A DNA stretch of 41,482 nucleotides from Candidatus Ozemibacter sp. (GTDB taxonomy: Bacteria > Muiribacteriota > Ozemobacteria > Ozemobacterales > Ozemobacteraceae), in contig JASURT010000004.1 in the NCBI GenBank assembly GCA_030446435.1, forward strand, positions 1-41,482, read 5' to 3'. Within the stretch, counting starts at the first letter, position 1. Each line of letters opens with the position of its first letter. The position numbers were made by a program, and so were the translations under genes. Shown piece by piece: positions 9,337 through 18,625 of the stretch. Below the pieces are notes generated by a model that was not told the DNA's origin, made no database searches, and saw only the letters and a list, made by a program, of their open reading frames with translations.

Positions 9337-11019
9337 TCAGGTCCTACTGTCGATTTTCAGATTTTCTTCGATGATTTCAGGGTAGTATTTTCTACCCATA
9401 AATGCAGGAATACTGCCTTCGTATATTATCAGGTCATGGAAGATTTTGTCAGTAAAATCTGTTGAGAATTGATTTTTTAGTGATTGCTTGAGGTCGGTAA
9501 GCAATTCTTTGCCGATTATGTAACTTATCTGACAACCGGGGTTTTGCGAATATCGCCTGATTTCGGCTATCGCAGAAGTTTTATCTATACCAGTTTCTTC
9601 CATTAAAAATTGGGTTGCCTGATCGAAAGTCCAGGATTTGCATTGCAGATTAATCTCGATCTTGATTCTGGCGGCGTGAAAAAGCTGGTCGAGAGAATGA
9701 GTGAAAGCTTCTTCATTTGAACGGTAAAAACCTTTGCTTTTTAGCTGTTCTTCACAATAGTGTGCCCAGCCTTCAATTATTTCGAGATTGTCGGCGAAAA
9801 TTCTGAATCTGCCAGGGTGCAGGTTTTGTCCGGTCAGTTGCAGATGGTGCCCGGGATAACCTTCGTGAAGAGCTGAATTTGCTATTTCTGCGTAATTATA
9901 GCGGGTTGTGTTGGTTCCTTTTTTGTCACGGGTAAGCAGATAGGTGCCTTTTTGAGTTTTCGCAGTTCTTTCTGGACCTATGTATGCCGAAAAAGGAATC
10001 AGGTGAGTCATGAAATCAGGCGTTTCTATGATTTCAAGCTCCTCGTTGTCTGGTAGAGTGGCGAAATCATTTTTCCTTACCCATTCCCTGCTTCTTAACA
10101 TGGCTTCTCGATAGGCACTGAGAGCAAGTTCAAAACTTGGCGGGCAGTGGTTTTTTATCCTCTTCAAAGCCTCATTTCGTGCAGCTGAACAGCTGCCGGT
10201 AGCTTTGCCAAGAATTGTTTGGGTTAGAACTTCCAGCTGAACTCTTGCCTGTTGGGTTGTTTTATCTGCAAGTTCAAGCATTTCACGGTTTGACAACCCT
10301 ATTCGTCTTGCGCCAATGAATGCCTGAAAAGCACTTTCACCCATTGCCCAGTCATGGTCTGCCTTTGGCATGATCGCATGGGTGAACCAGGTTCGGAATT
10401 CTCCGATGGCTTTGTTTGCAGAATTTGCAGCTTTTTCCAATTCTGACGAAAGAACCTGAGGAATTTTGCCCTTTACGCTTTGTTCGATAATACTGATAAA
10501 GTCAGGTAGATTAGCCAATGATTCAAGAAAAATTTCACCCCATAGAGCCGGAACTGTTTGAAAAAGGGTTTTGCCGCTCATCAAATACATTGGCACTGCT
10601 TTGAGCCTTGAAATGACCGATTCTATACGGTCATGCAATGGGGCAAAATCCCGGGCAAAAAGAAGAAATAGCGAATCACCTATGTTCATGGCCAGATCCC
10701 GGCCCATTTTCCAGCGCTTCATGTCTTCATCCAGAAAAAGCTGGGTCGATGCAAAATTTATGGCAATTTCCCGGTCTAAACGCTCTGCAATAGTCAGTTC
10801 CTGTTCGGGCAAGGCAGAAAATGCATCGCGCATTTCCCGCAGAAAAGCACAATTGCGTTCAACCGCATCTGCACCTGTTTCTGATAAAATTCCGTCATAC
10901 AGGTGTTCTCCAAGCCAGGTTGCGGTAACCGGGTTTCTACTCAAAAGTTCTTTATAAAAATGACTTGATATCTTTTCGAAGCCGGGATGTGAATAATCGG
11001 CTTTGCAACGCATTGTCAA
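9337..11019 (-). CDS. DUF885 family protein (putative zinc-dependent peptidase)
   Basis: ALHEGYPGHHLQL motif and full-length DUF885-like pattern. Confidence 0.85.
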   Translation of the reverse strand: MTMRCKADYSHPGFEKISSHFYKELLSRNPVTATWLGEHLYDGILSETGADAVERNCAFLREMRDAFSALPEQELTIAERLDREIAINFASTQLFLDEDMKRWKMGRDLAMNIGDSLFLLFARDFAPLHDRIESVISRLKAVPMYLMSGKTLFQTVPALWGEIFLESLANLPDFISIIEQSVKGKIPQVLSSELEKAANSANKAIGEFRTWFTHAIMPKADHDWAMGESAFQAFIGARRIGLSNREMLELADKTTQQARVQLEVLTQTILGKATGSCSAARNEALKRIKNHCPPSFELALSAYREAMLRSREWVRKNDFATLPDNEELEIIETPDFMTHLIPFSAYIGPERTAKTQKGTYLLTRDKKGTNTTRYNYAEIANSALHEGYPGHHLQLTGQNLHPGRFRIFADNLEIIEGWAHYCEEQLKSKGFYRSNEEAFTHSLDQLFHAARIKIEINLQCKSWTFDQATQFLMEETGIDKTSAIAEIRRYSQNPGCQISYIIGKELLTDLKQSLKNQFSTDFTDKIFHDLIIYEGSIPAFMGRKYYPEIIEENLKIDSRT

Positions 11020-11191
11020 GCCTCCTCAGATATTTTTTCTTTAATTATATCACAATCCTGAAACATAGTGCTTAAACCCGTATAACTTCTCTACTCTTCT
11101 GTTAGGGAACATGCATGCGGGGTTTTTTAGGCAAAAAAATGAAAATTCTGGTAAACTTAATTCCTCACCATGATTTAAGCGGAGTTTAACG

Positions 11192-12016
11192 ATGATAAAG
11201 ATTTTTTATATTGTTTTGTCAGCAGTTTTAATGCTGTGCATGATTCAGCCTTCACAAGCTCAGACAAATGCCTATATTATTCAGAAACCGGATGGAAGTG
11301 AATTGCTGGCAGATGCAGACAGCCCCATTCTTGGTTCAACAACCGTTAAAGTTAAGAAAACCGGAATTGCAGAAGGGTATATTTTTCCGGCCAGCCCCCG
11401 GGGAAAAAAGAAATATCCTCCGGCAGAGAAGATTTTTACCGGGGTTTATTCTTCATATTCAAAATCTGAAACTGAGCCAAAAAACATCACCATCCCCAAA
11501 GAGGTCAGAGGCCTGGAAAATCTTGATCCTGACCTTGCACAGATCGTGAAAGAATCAGGAAACGCAAAAGATGCCGAAACTATCGCCTGGATCACTAAAG
11601 AAGCTGAAACCTATCATGACCCTTTTCTTGATTGTGGCAGCCAGACTTTGCGGTTATGGATAAAGGATTACAAAGCATTAGCGGGCATGGAGCCCTGTCG
11701 GGAATGCTTTCACAATACAGGCAATGCTCCTGCTTTTATTCGTAAAGAATGTGGCGGTCTTGACCTGGCGACTGCGGGGGTGCTGCTTGACAATGCCGAA
11801 TTTAAAGGCTGGGTCGAAAGCCATTTGCCGGTTAAAAGCGCGGTTTTTCTAACAAGCAGAAAGATGCTGATCTACCCGAAACAACAGATGTCGCCTCAAG
11901 GGCTGAAAGAATTGGCCCATGAAACTGCCATGGCTTATCGAAGACACACCTGGAAAGTAATAGAAGTGATGGCGAAAAACTCTGAAGACGATCTTGAAAA
12001 TTTCAGCTCGTTTTAA
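11192..12016 (+). CDS. Hypothetical secreted protein
   Basis: Signal peptide MIKIFYIVLSAVLMLCMIQPSQAQ; Cys-containing central domain (DCGSQT...EPCRECF...KECGG); no family recognised. Confidence 0.65.
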   Translation: MIKIFYIVLSAVLMLCMIQPSQAQTNAYIIQKPDGSELLADADSPILGSTTVKVKKTGIAEGYIFPASPRGKKKYPPAEKIFTGVYSSYSKSETEPKNITIPKEVRGLENLDPDLAQIVKESGNAKDAETIAWITKEAETYHDPFLDCGSQTLRLWIKDYKALAGMEPCRECFHNTGNAPAFIRKECGGLDLATAGVLLDNAEFKGWVESHLPVKSAVFLTSRKMLIYPKQQMSPQGLKELAHETAMAYRRHTWKVIEVMAKNSEDDLENFSSF

Positions 12017-12028
12017 GAAAGGATTCTA

Positions 12029-12586
12029 TTGATGATAAGCAGAGAAAGAGCTTTCGAATTATTACACGATCATCTTAAAACCGAAAATCTTATAAAGCAC
12101 AGCCTTGCGAGCGCTGCTGTGATGAAAGCCGTTGCAAACAGACTTCAGCAACCCGATTCCGACTGGGAAATTCTCGGGCTTTTACATGACATGGATCTTG
12201 ATACAACCCGGGATGACATGAAAAGTCATGCCAGAGTTGCCGCAGAGCTGCTTAAAAAAGAAGGGCTGAAAGATGAGTATCTTAAAGCGGTCATGGCCCA
12301 TAATGAAGAAACCGGAGTAGAAAGAGAAACTGTGTTAGACCACGCTCTGGCAGCTTCTGAAAGCATTACCGGGCTGATTATTGCCTGTGCGATGGTATAC
12401 CCTGATCGGAAAATTTCTTCAGTTAAGCCAAAATCAATTAGAAAACGCATGAAGGAAAAGGGGTTTGCGCGAAACGTATCACGTGAAAACATTCTTGAAT
12501 GCGAAAAAGCTGGTATTCCGTTCGAAGAGTTTGTCGAAATTTCACTTAAAGCCATGAGCGAGATTCAAGATAAGCTGATTGATTGA
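12029..12586 (+). CDS. HD-domain (HDIG-type) metal-dependent phosphohydrolase
   Basis: HSLASAAVMKAVA, LLHDMDLDTT, HNEETG: HD-superfamily pattern. Confidence 0.82.
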   Translation: MMISRERAFELLHDHLKTENLIKHSLASAAVMKAVANRLQQPDSDWEILGLLHDMDLDTTRDDMKSHARVAAELLKKEGLKDEYLKAVMAHNEETGVERETVLDHALAASESITGLIIACAMVYPDRKISSVKPKSIRKRMKEKGFARNVSRENILECEKAGIPFEEFVEISLKAMSEIQDKLID

Positions 12587-12587
12587 C

Positions 12588-13937
12588 ATGAATGATCTTT
12601 TCGACTTCGAGTCTTCATCAGGAAATATTCAAAAGCAAGCTCCCTATCAGCCTCTTGCTGATAGAATGCGCCCAACCAGAATAGAAGACATTCTCGGCCA
12701 GGAACACATTCTGGGGGAAGGCCGCCCATTGAGAATTCTTCTCGAAGCTGGCTTGAGTGGTTCAATTATTTTCTGGGGCCCCCCGGGTTGCGGTAAGACC
12801 ACACTGGCAAGAGTTATGGCACAAACCTCAGATGCAGAGTTTGTTCAACTATCTGCCGTTACTTCAGGGGTAAAAGATCTTAAGCAGGTATTTGAACGAG
12901 CCGCCAATCTCAGACGTTCGAACGGGCGAAAAACTGTGCTTTTTGTCGATGAGATTCATCGCTTCAACAAAGCCCAGCAGGATGCGCTTTTACCTCATAT
13001 TGAATCGGGTACGGTCGTTTTTATTGGTGCCACCACCGAGAACCCCAGTTTTGAAGTGGTTTCGGCATTGTTGTCACGTTGTCAGGTGTTAACACTTAAA
13101 TCTGTTGCCGAAGATGCTTTGATAAGCATAATGCTGCGGGCACTTGATATCGACAATGATTTAAAGCGCAATCCTCAGGTCGATGTCGCTGAAGATGCTC
13201 TTGCCAGAATTGCTTTAATGGCGGCCGGCGATGCCAGAATCGCTTTGAACGTATTAGAAACCTGCTGCGAAATTGCTCGCCAGCAGAATCCATTTCAGCC
13301 GTCGGTTAATGCCCAGCTGGTAGCAGAGAGTTTTCAATCAAAATCATTGAGATATGATAAGGGCGGCGAAGAACATTACAACCTTATTTCGGCACTTCAT
13401 AAATCCATGCGCGGCTCTGACCCCGATGCCAGTCTTTACTGGCTTTATCGAATGATAGAAGGTGGTGAAGATTGCCGATTCATTTTGCGACGTATGATTA
13501 GATTTGCGTCTGAAGATGTTGGTATGGCAGACCCCTTTGCTTTGACCCTTGCCATGTCGGCTGCGCAGGCTTTTGATTACGTTGGTCCGCCCGAAGGACA
13601 CCTTTTCCTGGCTCAGCTGGCAGTTTATCTCGCTGCTGCACCGAAAAGCAATTCGATATATACAGCCGAGGCTGTAGTTAAAAAGACGATTCGTGAAGGT
13701 AACGAACCAGGCGTTCCTTTTCACATAAGAAATGCCCCGACGGGAATGATGAAAGAGCTTGGCTATGGGCGCAGATACAAATACCCGCACGATTATGCCA
13801 ATGGCTTTGTTCACGAAACCTATCTACCTGAAGAGATTGAAGGACAGAGATTCTATACCCCGAAAAAGATCGGCAAGGAAAAGATTGCCGCAGAACGTCT
13901 TAAGCTATTCTGGCCAGAGCGCTATGATAAAAAATAG
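12588..13937 (+). CDS. rarA: Replication-associated recombination protein A (RarA/MgsA AAA+ ATPase)
   Basis: RPTRIEDILGQEHILGEGRPLR, Walker A GPPGCGKTTLA, VLFVDEIHRFNKAQQDALLPHIE, GATTENPSFEV. ATG at 12588 preferred over the TTG at 12579. Confidence 0.95.
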   Translation: MNDLFDFESSSGNIQKQAPYQPLADRMRPTRIEDILGQEHILGEGRPLRILLEAGLSGSIIFWGPPGCGKTTLARVMAQTSDAEFVQLSAVTSGVKDLKQVFERAANLRRSNGRKTVLFVDEIHRFNKAQQDALLPHIESGTVVFIGATTENPSFEVVSALLSRCQVLTLKSVAEDALISIMLRALDIDNDLKRNPQVDVAEDALARIALMAAGDARIALNVLETCCEIARQQNPFQPSVNAQLVAESFQSKSLRYDKGGEEHYNLISALHKSMRGSDPDASLYWLYRMIEGGEDCRFILRRMIRFASEDVGMADPFALTLAMSAAQAFDYVGPPEGHLFLAQLAVYLAAAPKSNSIYTAEAVVKKTIREGNEPGVPFHIRNAPTGMMKELGYGRRYKYPHDYANGFVHETYLPEEIEGQRFYTPKKIGKEKIAAERLKLFWPERYDKK

Positions 13938-14406
13938 TAATGAGTTGAAGAACTTGTTTAAGAGAATAGGCTACAGGTGCTGGCAATTTAAGCAGGTTTT
14001 GTTTCCGGTAATCGATCAGAATTTGTGGCATGAAGCTATTCTTGCATTGCCATCAGACTGGCGGCCACATCTAAAGAAGCTTCGCCCTTCAGAAAGAGCG
14101 CATGTTCTGAGGGTATACAAAGCTGTTAAAGAAGATAATAGCCTGACAGAGAAAGAAAAAGAGCGTTTATTGATTCTTGCATTGGTGCATGACATTGGTA
14201 AGGGTATAACCCGACATAGTTTATGGTTTAAGATTGCCAAGGTGATTTTCCCGGTTTCCAATGCTGCGCATTGCATAGAAGGGGCTTTGCTGCTTAGACG
14301 TCTCGGCGCAGATAGAAAATTGATCAGACTGGTGTTAAGACATCATTCGACTATGCAAAATGACGAATTGTTAAAAAAGTTTCAAGGCTTTGATGATCGA
14401 CTGTAA
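13924..14406 (+). CDS. HD-domain protein (predicted phosphohydrolase)
   Basis: ERAHVLRVYKAV, LVHDIGKGI, AAHCIEGALLL, LRHHS. ATG at 13924 (MIKNSNELK) overlaps the rarA stop; the track start at 13759 lies inside rarA. Confidence 0.75.
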   Translation: MIKNSNELKNLFKRIGYRCWQFKQVLFPVIDQNLWHEAILALPSDWRPHLKKLRPSERAHVLRVYKAVKEDNSLTEKEKERLLILALVHDIGKGITRHSLWFKIAKVIFPVSNAAHCIEGALLLRRLGADRKLIRLVLRHHSTMQNDELLKKFQGFDDRL

Positions 14407-14413
14407 AAAATAA

Positions 14414-14442
14414 TTGCAGTCCGGGTGTGATTCGAATAGATT
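14414..14442 (+). promoter_or_regulatory. Putative sigma70-type promoter for ferritin (TTGCAG-17 bp-TAGATT)
   Basis: Hexamers at 14414-14419 and 14437-14442, just upstream of the ferritin RBS GGGAGG. Confidence 0.45.
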
Positions 14443-14472
14443 TTATTAATAAACATAAAGGGAGGCAAAGAC

Positions 14473-14997
14473 ATGTTGAACAAAAAAATGGCTACCGCAA
14501 TCAATAACCAGATCCAGGAAGAAATGTATTCTTTCTATCTATATCTGGCCATGGCAGAATACGCCGCAGACAAAGGACTTCCGGGTATGCAGCACTGGAT
14601 GCGCAATCAGGCAATGGAAGAAATGTCACATGCGGTTCGTTTCATGAATTATCTTGAAGAAAAGGGTGCTGCAGTAGAGCTTAAAACCCTGAAAGCGCCG
14701 CCCAAAAGCTGGAAAAGTCCAAAACATGCTTTCGAAGAAGCATTGAAGCACGAAGGCCATATTACAGGCTGCATCAATAATCTTGTTGATCTGGCATTGT
14801 CTCTGAAGGATCACGCCACCGTCAATATGCTTAACTGGTTTGTGGGCGAACAGGTCGAAGAAGAAGCCACTGCCAAGGGCGTAATCGACATGATCAATCT
14901 TACCGGCGCGGCCCCAGGCGGTATGTTTATGGTCGATCGTGAGCTTGCAGCCAGACCGGCTGCTGTAGATCCCATGAATCCGACTGCTCAGGCTTAA
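14473..14997 (+). CDS. ftnA: Ferritin
   Basis: NNQIQEEMYSFYLYLAMAEYAADKGLPGMQHWMRNQAMEEMSHAVRF...WFVGEQVEEE: bacterial ferritin with ferroxidase ligands. Confidence 0.93.
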   Translation: MLNKKMATAINNQIQEEMYSFYLYLAMAEYAADKGLPGMQHWMRNQAMEEMSHAVRFMNYLEEKGAAVELKTLKAPPKSWKSPKHAFEEALKHEGHITGCINNLVDLALSLKDHATVNMLNWFVGEQVEEEATAKGVIDMINLTGAAPGGMFMVDRELAARPAAVDPMNPTAQA

Positions 14998-15040
14998 ATA
15001 AAGCAAAAAAACGGGCGGTCTGTAAAGCTCTGAGATTTCA

Positions 15041-15114
15041 AAAAACCGGCACTTAGTATGGTTCGATAAGTTTACGAACCCACTCTTAAGAGAGTCTAAG
15101 TGACCGTTTTTTTT
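15041..15114. terminator. Putative bidirectional terminator with nested three-way-junction fold
   Basis: Outer stem CACTTAG (15050-15056)/CTAAGTG (15096-15102) encloses hairpins GGTTCG-9-CGAACC (15060-15080) and ACTCT-TAAG-AGAGT (15082-15095). It is flanked by an A run on the left and a T run on the right and lies between convergent genes. Confidence 0.65.
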
Positions 15115-15193
15115 AATCCAGTGACTGTTTTATGAAACAGCGTATTTTCAGCCAATAAGCTTCTTGTGACAGCCTTTGTTTTTTTCTAAAGTG

Positions 15194-16015
15194 TCAAAGA
15201 CTCAGGCCGCCCGAAAATTTGAGCAGAAAAAATCTGATATCCCGAATCGGGTTTCCTGCCAGAGCATTTAAAAAACCGTAAGCATTTGTAACCAGTGGCG
15301 AAAGAAGAAGACTCAGGCCACCCAGCGCGAAGAGAATCAAAAGAATGAATGGGGCAACCTCTTCAAAACGCCTGTATTGAAGCCGATATCTGGCAGGCAG
15401 AATGAAAGAAACTATTCTTGAGCCATCGAGCGGCGGAATTGGCACCAGATTGAAGATGCCAAGACCAAGGTTTATGAAAACCAGAGTCTCGAGAGTGCTT
15501 TGGCTGAATAAAACCAGCAGAGGCGATACTTCGATATGATTCAGGGTCATGGCAAGGCCTTTCATCATGAACATTCCCAGCGTTGCCAGAATAAAATTTG
15601 AAAGCGGCCCCACGATGGCTACTGCGGCCATTGCCCGGGCAGGTATTCTAAAATTGTTCGCATCAACCATTACAGGTCTGGCCCAGCCAAAACCTGTAAA
15701 AAAAAGCATCAGCGCACCGAAAAAATCAAGATGTCTTAAAGGGTTTAAGCTGATTCTGCCCATTCGTCTCGGGGTGGGGTCGCCAAGAAAGTCTGCCATA
15801 AGAGCGTGGGCCAATTCGTGAACTGTCAGCGACAGTAAAATAACCGGTATAAGAATGATATATCTGAACATCGTGGCCATAAGATTTTCAGGGCTTTGTA
15901 AAGCAAGGCTTACCGCAAAGAGAAATAAAATCAAACCGCCAATTATGATCAGCTTATCGAAAGATTCTTTTGGCATGCCGCCGGGCGGTCGAAAATTATA
16001 GATTCTTGTATTCAT
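15194..16015 (-). CDS. Site-2 protease family (M50) membrane metalloprotease
   Basis: VHELAHALMADFLGD (HExxH) and PIPPLDGSRI motif, multiple TM segments. Confidence 0.88.
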   Translation of the reverse strand: MNTRIYNFRPPGGMPKESFDKLIIIGGLILFLFAVSLALQSPENLMATMFRYIILIPVILLSLTVHELAHALMADFLGDPTPRRMGRISLNPLRHLDFFGALMLFFTGFGWARPVMVDANNFRIPARAMAAVAIVGPLSNFILATLGMFMMKGLAMTLNHIEVSPLLVLFSQSTLETLVFINLGLGIFNLVPIPPLDGSRIVSFILPARYRLQYRRFEEVAPFILLILFALGGLSLLLSPLVTNAYGFLNALAGNPIRDIRFFLLKFSGGLSL

Positions 16016-18617
16016 CTCGGGCTATTTCCAGTTCCTTTTCTTTATTGATTTGCTGACCCTCAAGTTTTAGTTCGAGAATTTTTTTGAAAATTGCTCTCAT
16101 ATGAGGGCCGGGTTTTATGCCGATTTCTATGAGATCTTTCCCGGTAATTTCGGGCTGAATACCTCTCAATTCAATGATAAAATGCAGAATTTTCTTTGAA
16201 TTGTGCTTTTCAAGCGAAAAAGCCATCATGGCCAGCAGTGCTTCAATCGGAAAATCGTTCAGCAGATGAAATAAAGCAACGTTGTCATTGAAATCAATAG
16301 ATGCAATTTTTTTTGGCACTTCTTCAAGCCCTTTAAGAGCGCTGATTACCAGCACTCTTCTCGAGTGGGGCGTGCCGATTGAATCAAGAATTGCCCCCGC
16401 CTGTTCAGAAGAAATTGCTGACAACAGGCCGGCCCAGAGAATGGCTTCTTCGTCGATGTTTTCTTCTATTACTCTGAATCTTTTTACCAGACCCTTAACC
16501 AATCTGAATCTGCCTGGTATCATGGAAATGTCTTTGAGCTCATGACTCAAAGCCTGCATTAGACCAGCATTGAAGAGCTCTTCAACCATTTTGTGGGGCC
16601 TGTTTTCGTTTAAACAACGAGAAATCTCACTGCCAATGCGTTTCTTAGAGAGCTTTTGGGTGCAGCCTCGATGTATGGCCAGATCAAAGGCCCTTCTCGT
16701 GTCTTTTTCGAGAGAAAAGTTGAATCTTTGCGCAAAGCGAATAGCTCTGAATAGTCTGGTCGGATCTTCGATAAAACTGAAAGAATGAAGTATGCGGATT
16801 TTTTTCTGCACCAGGTCGGAATAGCCGCCAAAAAAATCTTTGAGACTCAGAAAAGAGTCCGGGTTAAGACTCAAGGCGAGAGCATTAATCGAAAAATCTC
16901 TTCTGAAAAGATCGTTTGAGAGCCCTGAAAATTCAATCTGAGGCAGAGCGCCCGGGTCCGAATAATGCTCTATTCTCGACGAACTGAAATCTATTTTCAT
17001 GTCTTCAAGATAAATTCTGGCGGTATGAAATCGATCGAAGACCTTGAAATCGCAGTTGAATTCTTCGCTTAGGGCCTTGGCGAAGGGTATTGCGTCACCA
17101 ATGACAACCACGTCTATATCAAGGTTAGGGCTTTCCATCAGCAGATCTCTGACAAAACCGCCGACCGCGAAAACGTTCAGGTTTCTGGTGGCCGCGGTTT
17201 TACCAATTTTAGATAAAATGTGAAAAACCCTGAGTGAAAAAACTCTTTTAATAATATCTTCAATGCTTGCAGGAGAAGGAAGAACAGCCTGCTCGGCCAG
17301 TGGTAGAAAGTCTGGCGGCAGCGGAAGATGATCTGGCAGGGCTCTTAAAAGCTCACGTGCGGTAATTATGCCGATTGCTTTACCTTCTTTAATTACCGGC
17401 AAACGGGTCAGGTTGAAGCGAACCATAATGTTTTTCAAAACTCTAACCGGGGTCGATGGACCAACTGACGGGGCACTGGTTGGAAGATAATGGCCGATTG
17501 CTTCATCGAGAAGTTCCATTTGTACGGCTCTATCAAGGTCGCGTCGGGTGATCAGGCCTGCAAATTCATGGTCCTTTAAAACCACCAGCGACATGATGTT
17601 GAATTTCAGCATGGCATCCATCGCTTCTTTAACCGTTGAATTCCAGTCTATGCACTGTGGCGAGACCGACATGATTTTTTCTGCGGTCAGATCAGGCGGC
17701 AGGAACCGGTAAAGATAGTCTTTGATAATTTTTGAATTCAGCTGGTAACCATTGCTGCCAAAGTTAAAATTGACCCAGTTTCGATTGATTTTCGGGCGAA
17801 AGTCCTTGAATACTTCAGCAAGATCGATTTCTGAAAGAGAGCTTCTGGCCCAGACGCGAGAGAATTTTCCCGAGGTCAGGCAAATAACCATAATTGGTGG
17901 TGAGATATCTGACCATACAGCGTCTACGACAGGCTCAATATCTTGAACCTGCCCCGAAGTGTTGATGCAGATAAGCGAAATCGGCCAGTTACCCGGATGA
18001 ATATCCTCTATGTTTTTTAGCATGCTCTGGTAAAGTCCTATTTGCCCTTCTCGAAGCCCCAGTATAACGCTGTTGGCGATTTTTCGAGGTGAAAGGTTCT
18101 GGCGCCGCAGTTTAGCAAGCATCTCGAGGTCCAGTCCTGTGACTTTGGCGGCCAGCCCGGCCCAGGTCTTTTCTGTGATGGCCATGGTAAAAAGGTAAAA
18201 GTCTTCTTTGTCGAAGTTAAGGCCACGCTTGAAGCTAAGGCTTAAAAGATGAGAAGTAAGACTGCAGGTTCGCGAAAATCTGGTTTCGCTTTTGAATGGC
18301 AGCCTGCTTTTGCGATTGGTGTAAAGAAAGCATCTTAATGTGCGCCGACTTAACTGATCAACCAATTCCGGATTGTGTCTCGATAAATTTATGCCGATCA
18401 GATGAACGGTTGAAACTCTATTAAAATCAAGATCTCTGAAATTTATGGTTTTAAACCAATCCTGCTTTCGTGCGAGTTCCCAGGCATTTTGCCTTAATCT
18501 TACCGGATGCAGAATCTGGGCAGCAGGATTCGCGGCCAGAATACACCTGGCAGCCCCAAGTGAATCCAGGTCGGCGTCATGTGCGAATGCTATCAGTTCT
18601 ATACTGCCGGTTGTCAT
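15996..18617 (-). CDS. tRNA nucleotidyltransferase / poly(A) polymerase family protein with N-terminal DHH-like domain and CBS pair
   Basis: N-terminal HDADLDSLGAA (DHH-like motif I), CBS pair (MSVSPQCIDWNSTVKEAMDAM...PVRVLKNIMVRFNLTRLPVI), nucleotidyltransferase core VGGFVRDLLMESPNLDIDVVV and RRDFSINALAL. Confidence 0.88.
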   Translation of the reverse strand: MTTGSIELIAFAHDADLDSLGAARCILAANPAAQILHPVRLRQNAWELARKQDWFKTINFRDLDFNRVSTVHLIGINLSRHNPELVDQLSRRTLRCFLYTNRKSRLPFKSETRFSRTCSLTSHLLSLSFKRGLNFDKEDFYLFTMAITEKTWAGLAAKVTGLDLEMLAKLRRQNLSPRKIANSVILGLREGQIGLYQSMLKNIEDIHPGNWPISLICINTSGQVQDIEPVVDAVWSDISPPIMVICLTSGKFSRVWARSSLSEIDLAEVFKDFRPKINRNWVNFNFGSNGYQLNSKIIKDYLYRFLPPDLTAEKIMSVSPQCIDWNSTVKEAMDAMLKFNIMSLVVLKDHEFAGLITRRDLDRAVQMELLDEAIGHYLPTSAPSVGPSTPVRVLKNIMVRFNLTRLPVIKEGKAIGIITARELLRALPDHLPLPPDFLPLAEQAVLPSPASIEDIIKRVFSLRVFHILSKIGKTAATRNLNVFAVGGFVRDLLMESPNLDIDVVVIGDAIPFAKALSEEFNCDFKVFDRFHTARIYLEDMKIDFSSSRIEHYSDPGALPQIEFSGLSNDLFRRDFSINALALSLNPDSFLSLKDFFGGYSDLVQKKIRILHSFSFIEDPTRLFRAIRFAQRFNFSLEKDTRRAFDLAIHRGCTQKLSKKRIGSEISRCLNENRPHKMVEELFNAGLMQALSHELKDISMIPGRFRLVKGLVKRFRVIEENIDEEAILWAGLLSAISSEQAGAILDSIGTPHSRRVLVISALKGLEEVPKKIASIDFNDNVALFHLLNDFPIEALLAMMAFSLEKHNSKKILHFIIELRGIQPEITGKDLIEIGIKPGPHMRAIFKKILELKLEGQQINKEKELEIARDEYKNL

Positions 18618-18625
18618 AAAAGTGT

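Noticed and set aside
15050-15102. Possible tRNA (contains GGTTCG...CGAACC)
   Set aside because: The arm resembles a T-stem only by its first bases; the loop is 9 nt, there is no acceptor stem, anticodon arm or CCA end, and the length is too short.
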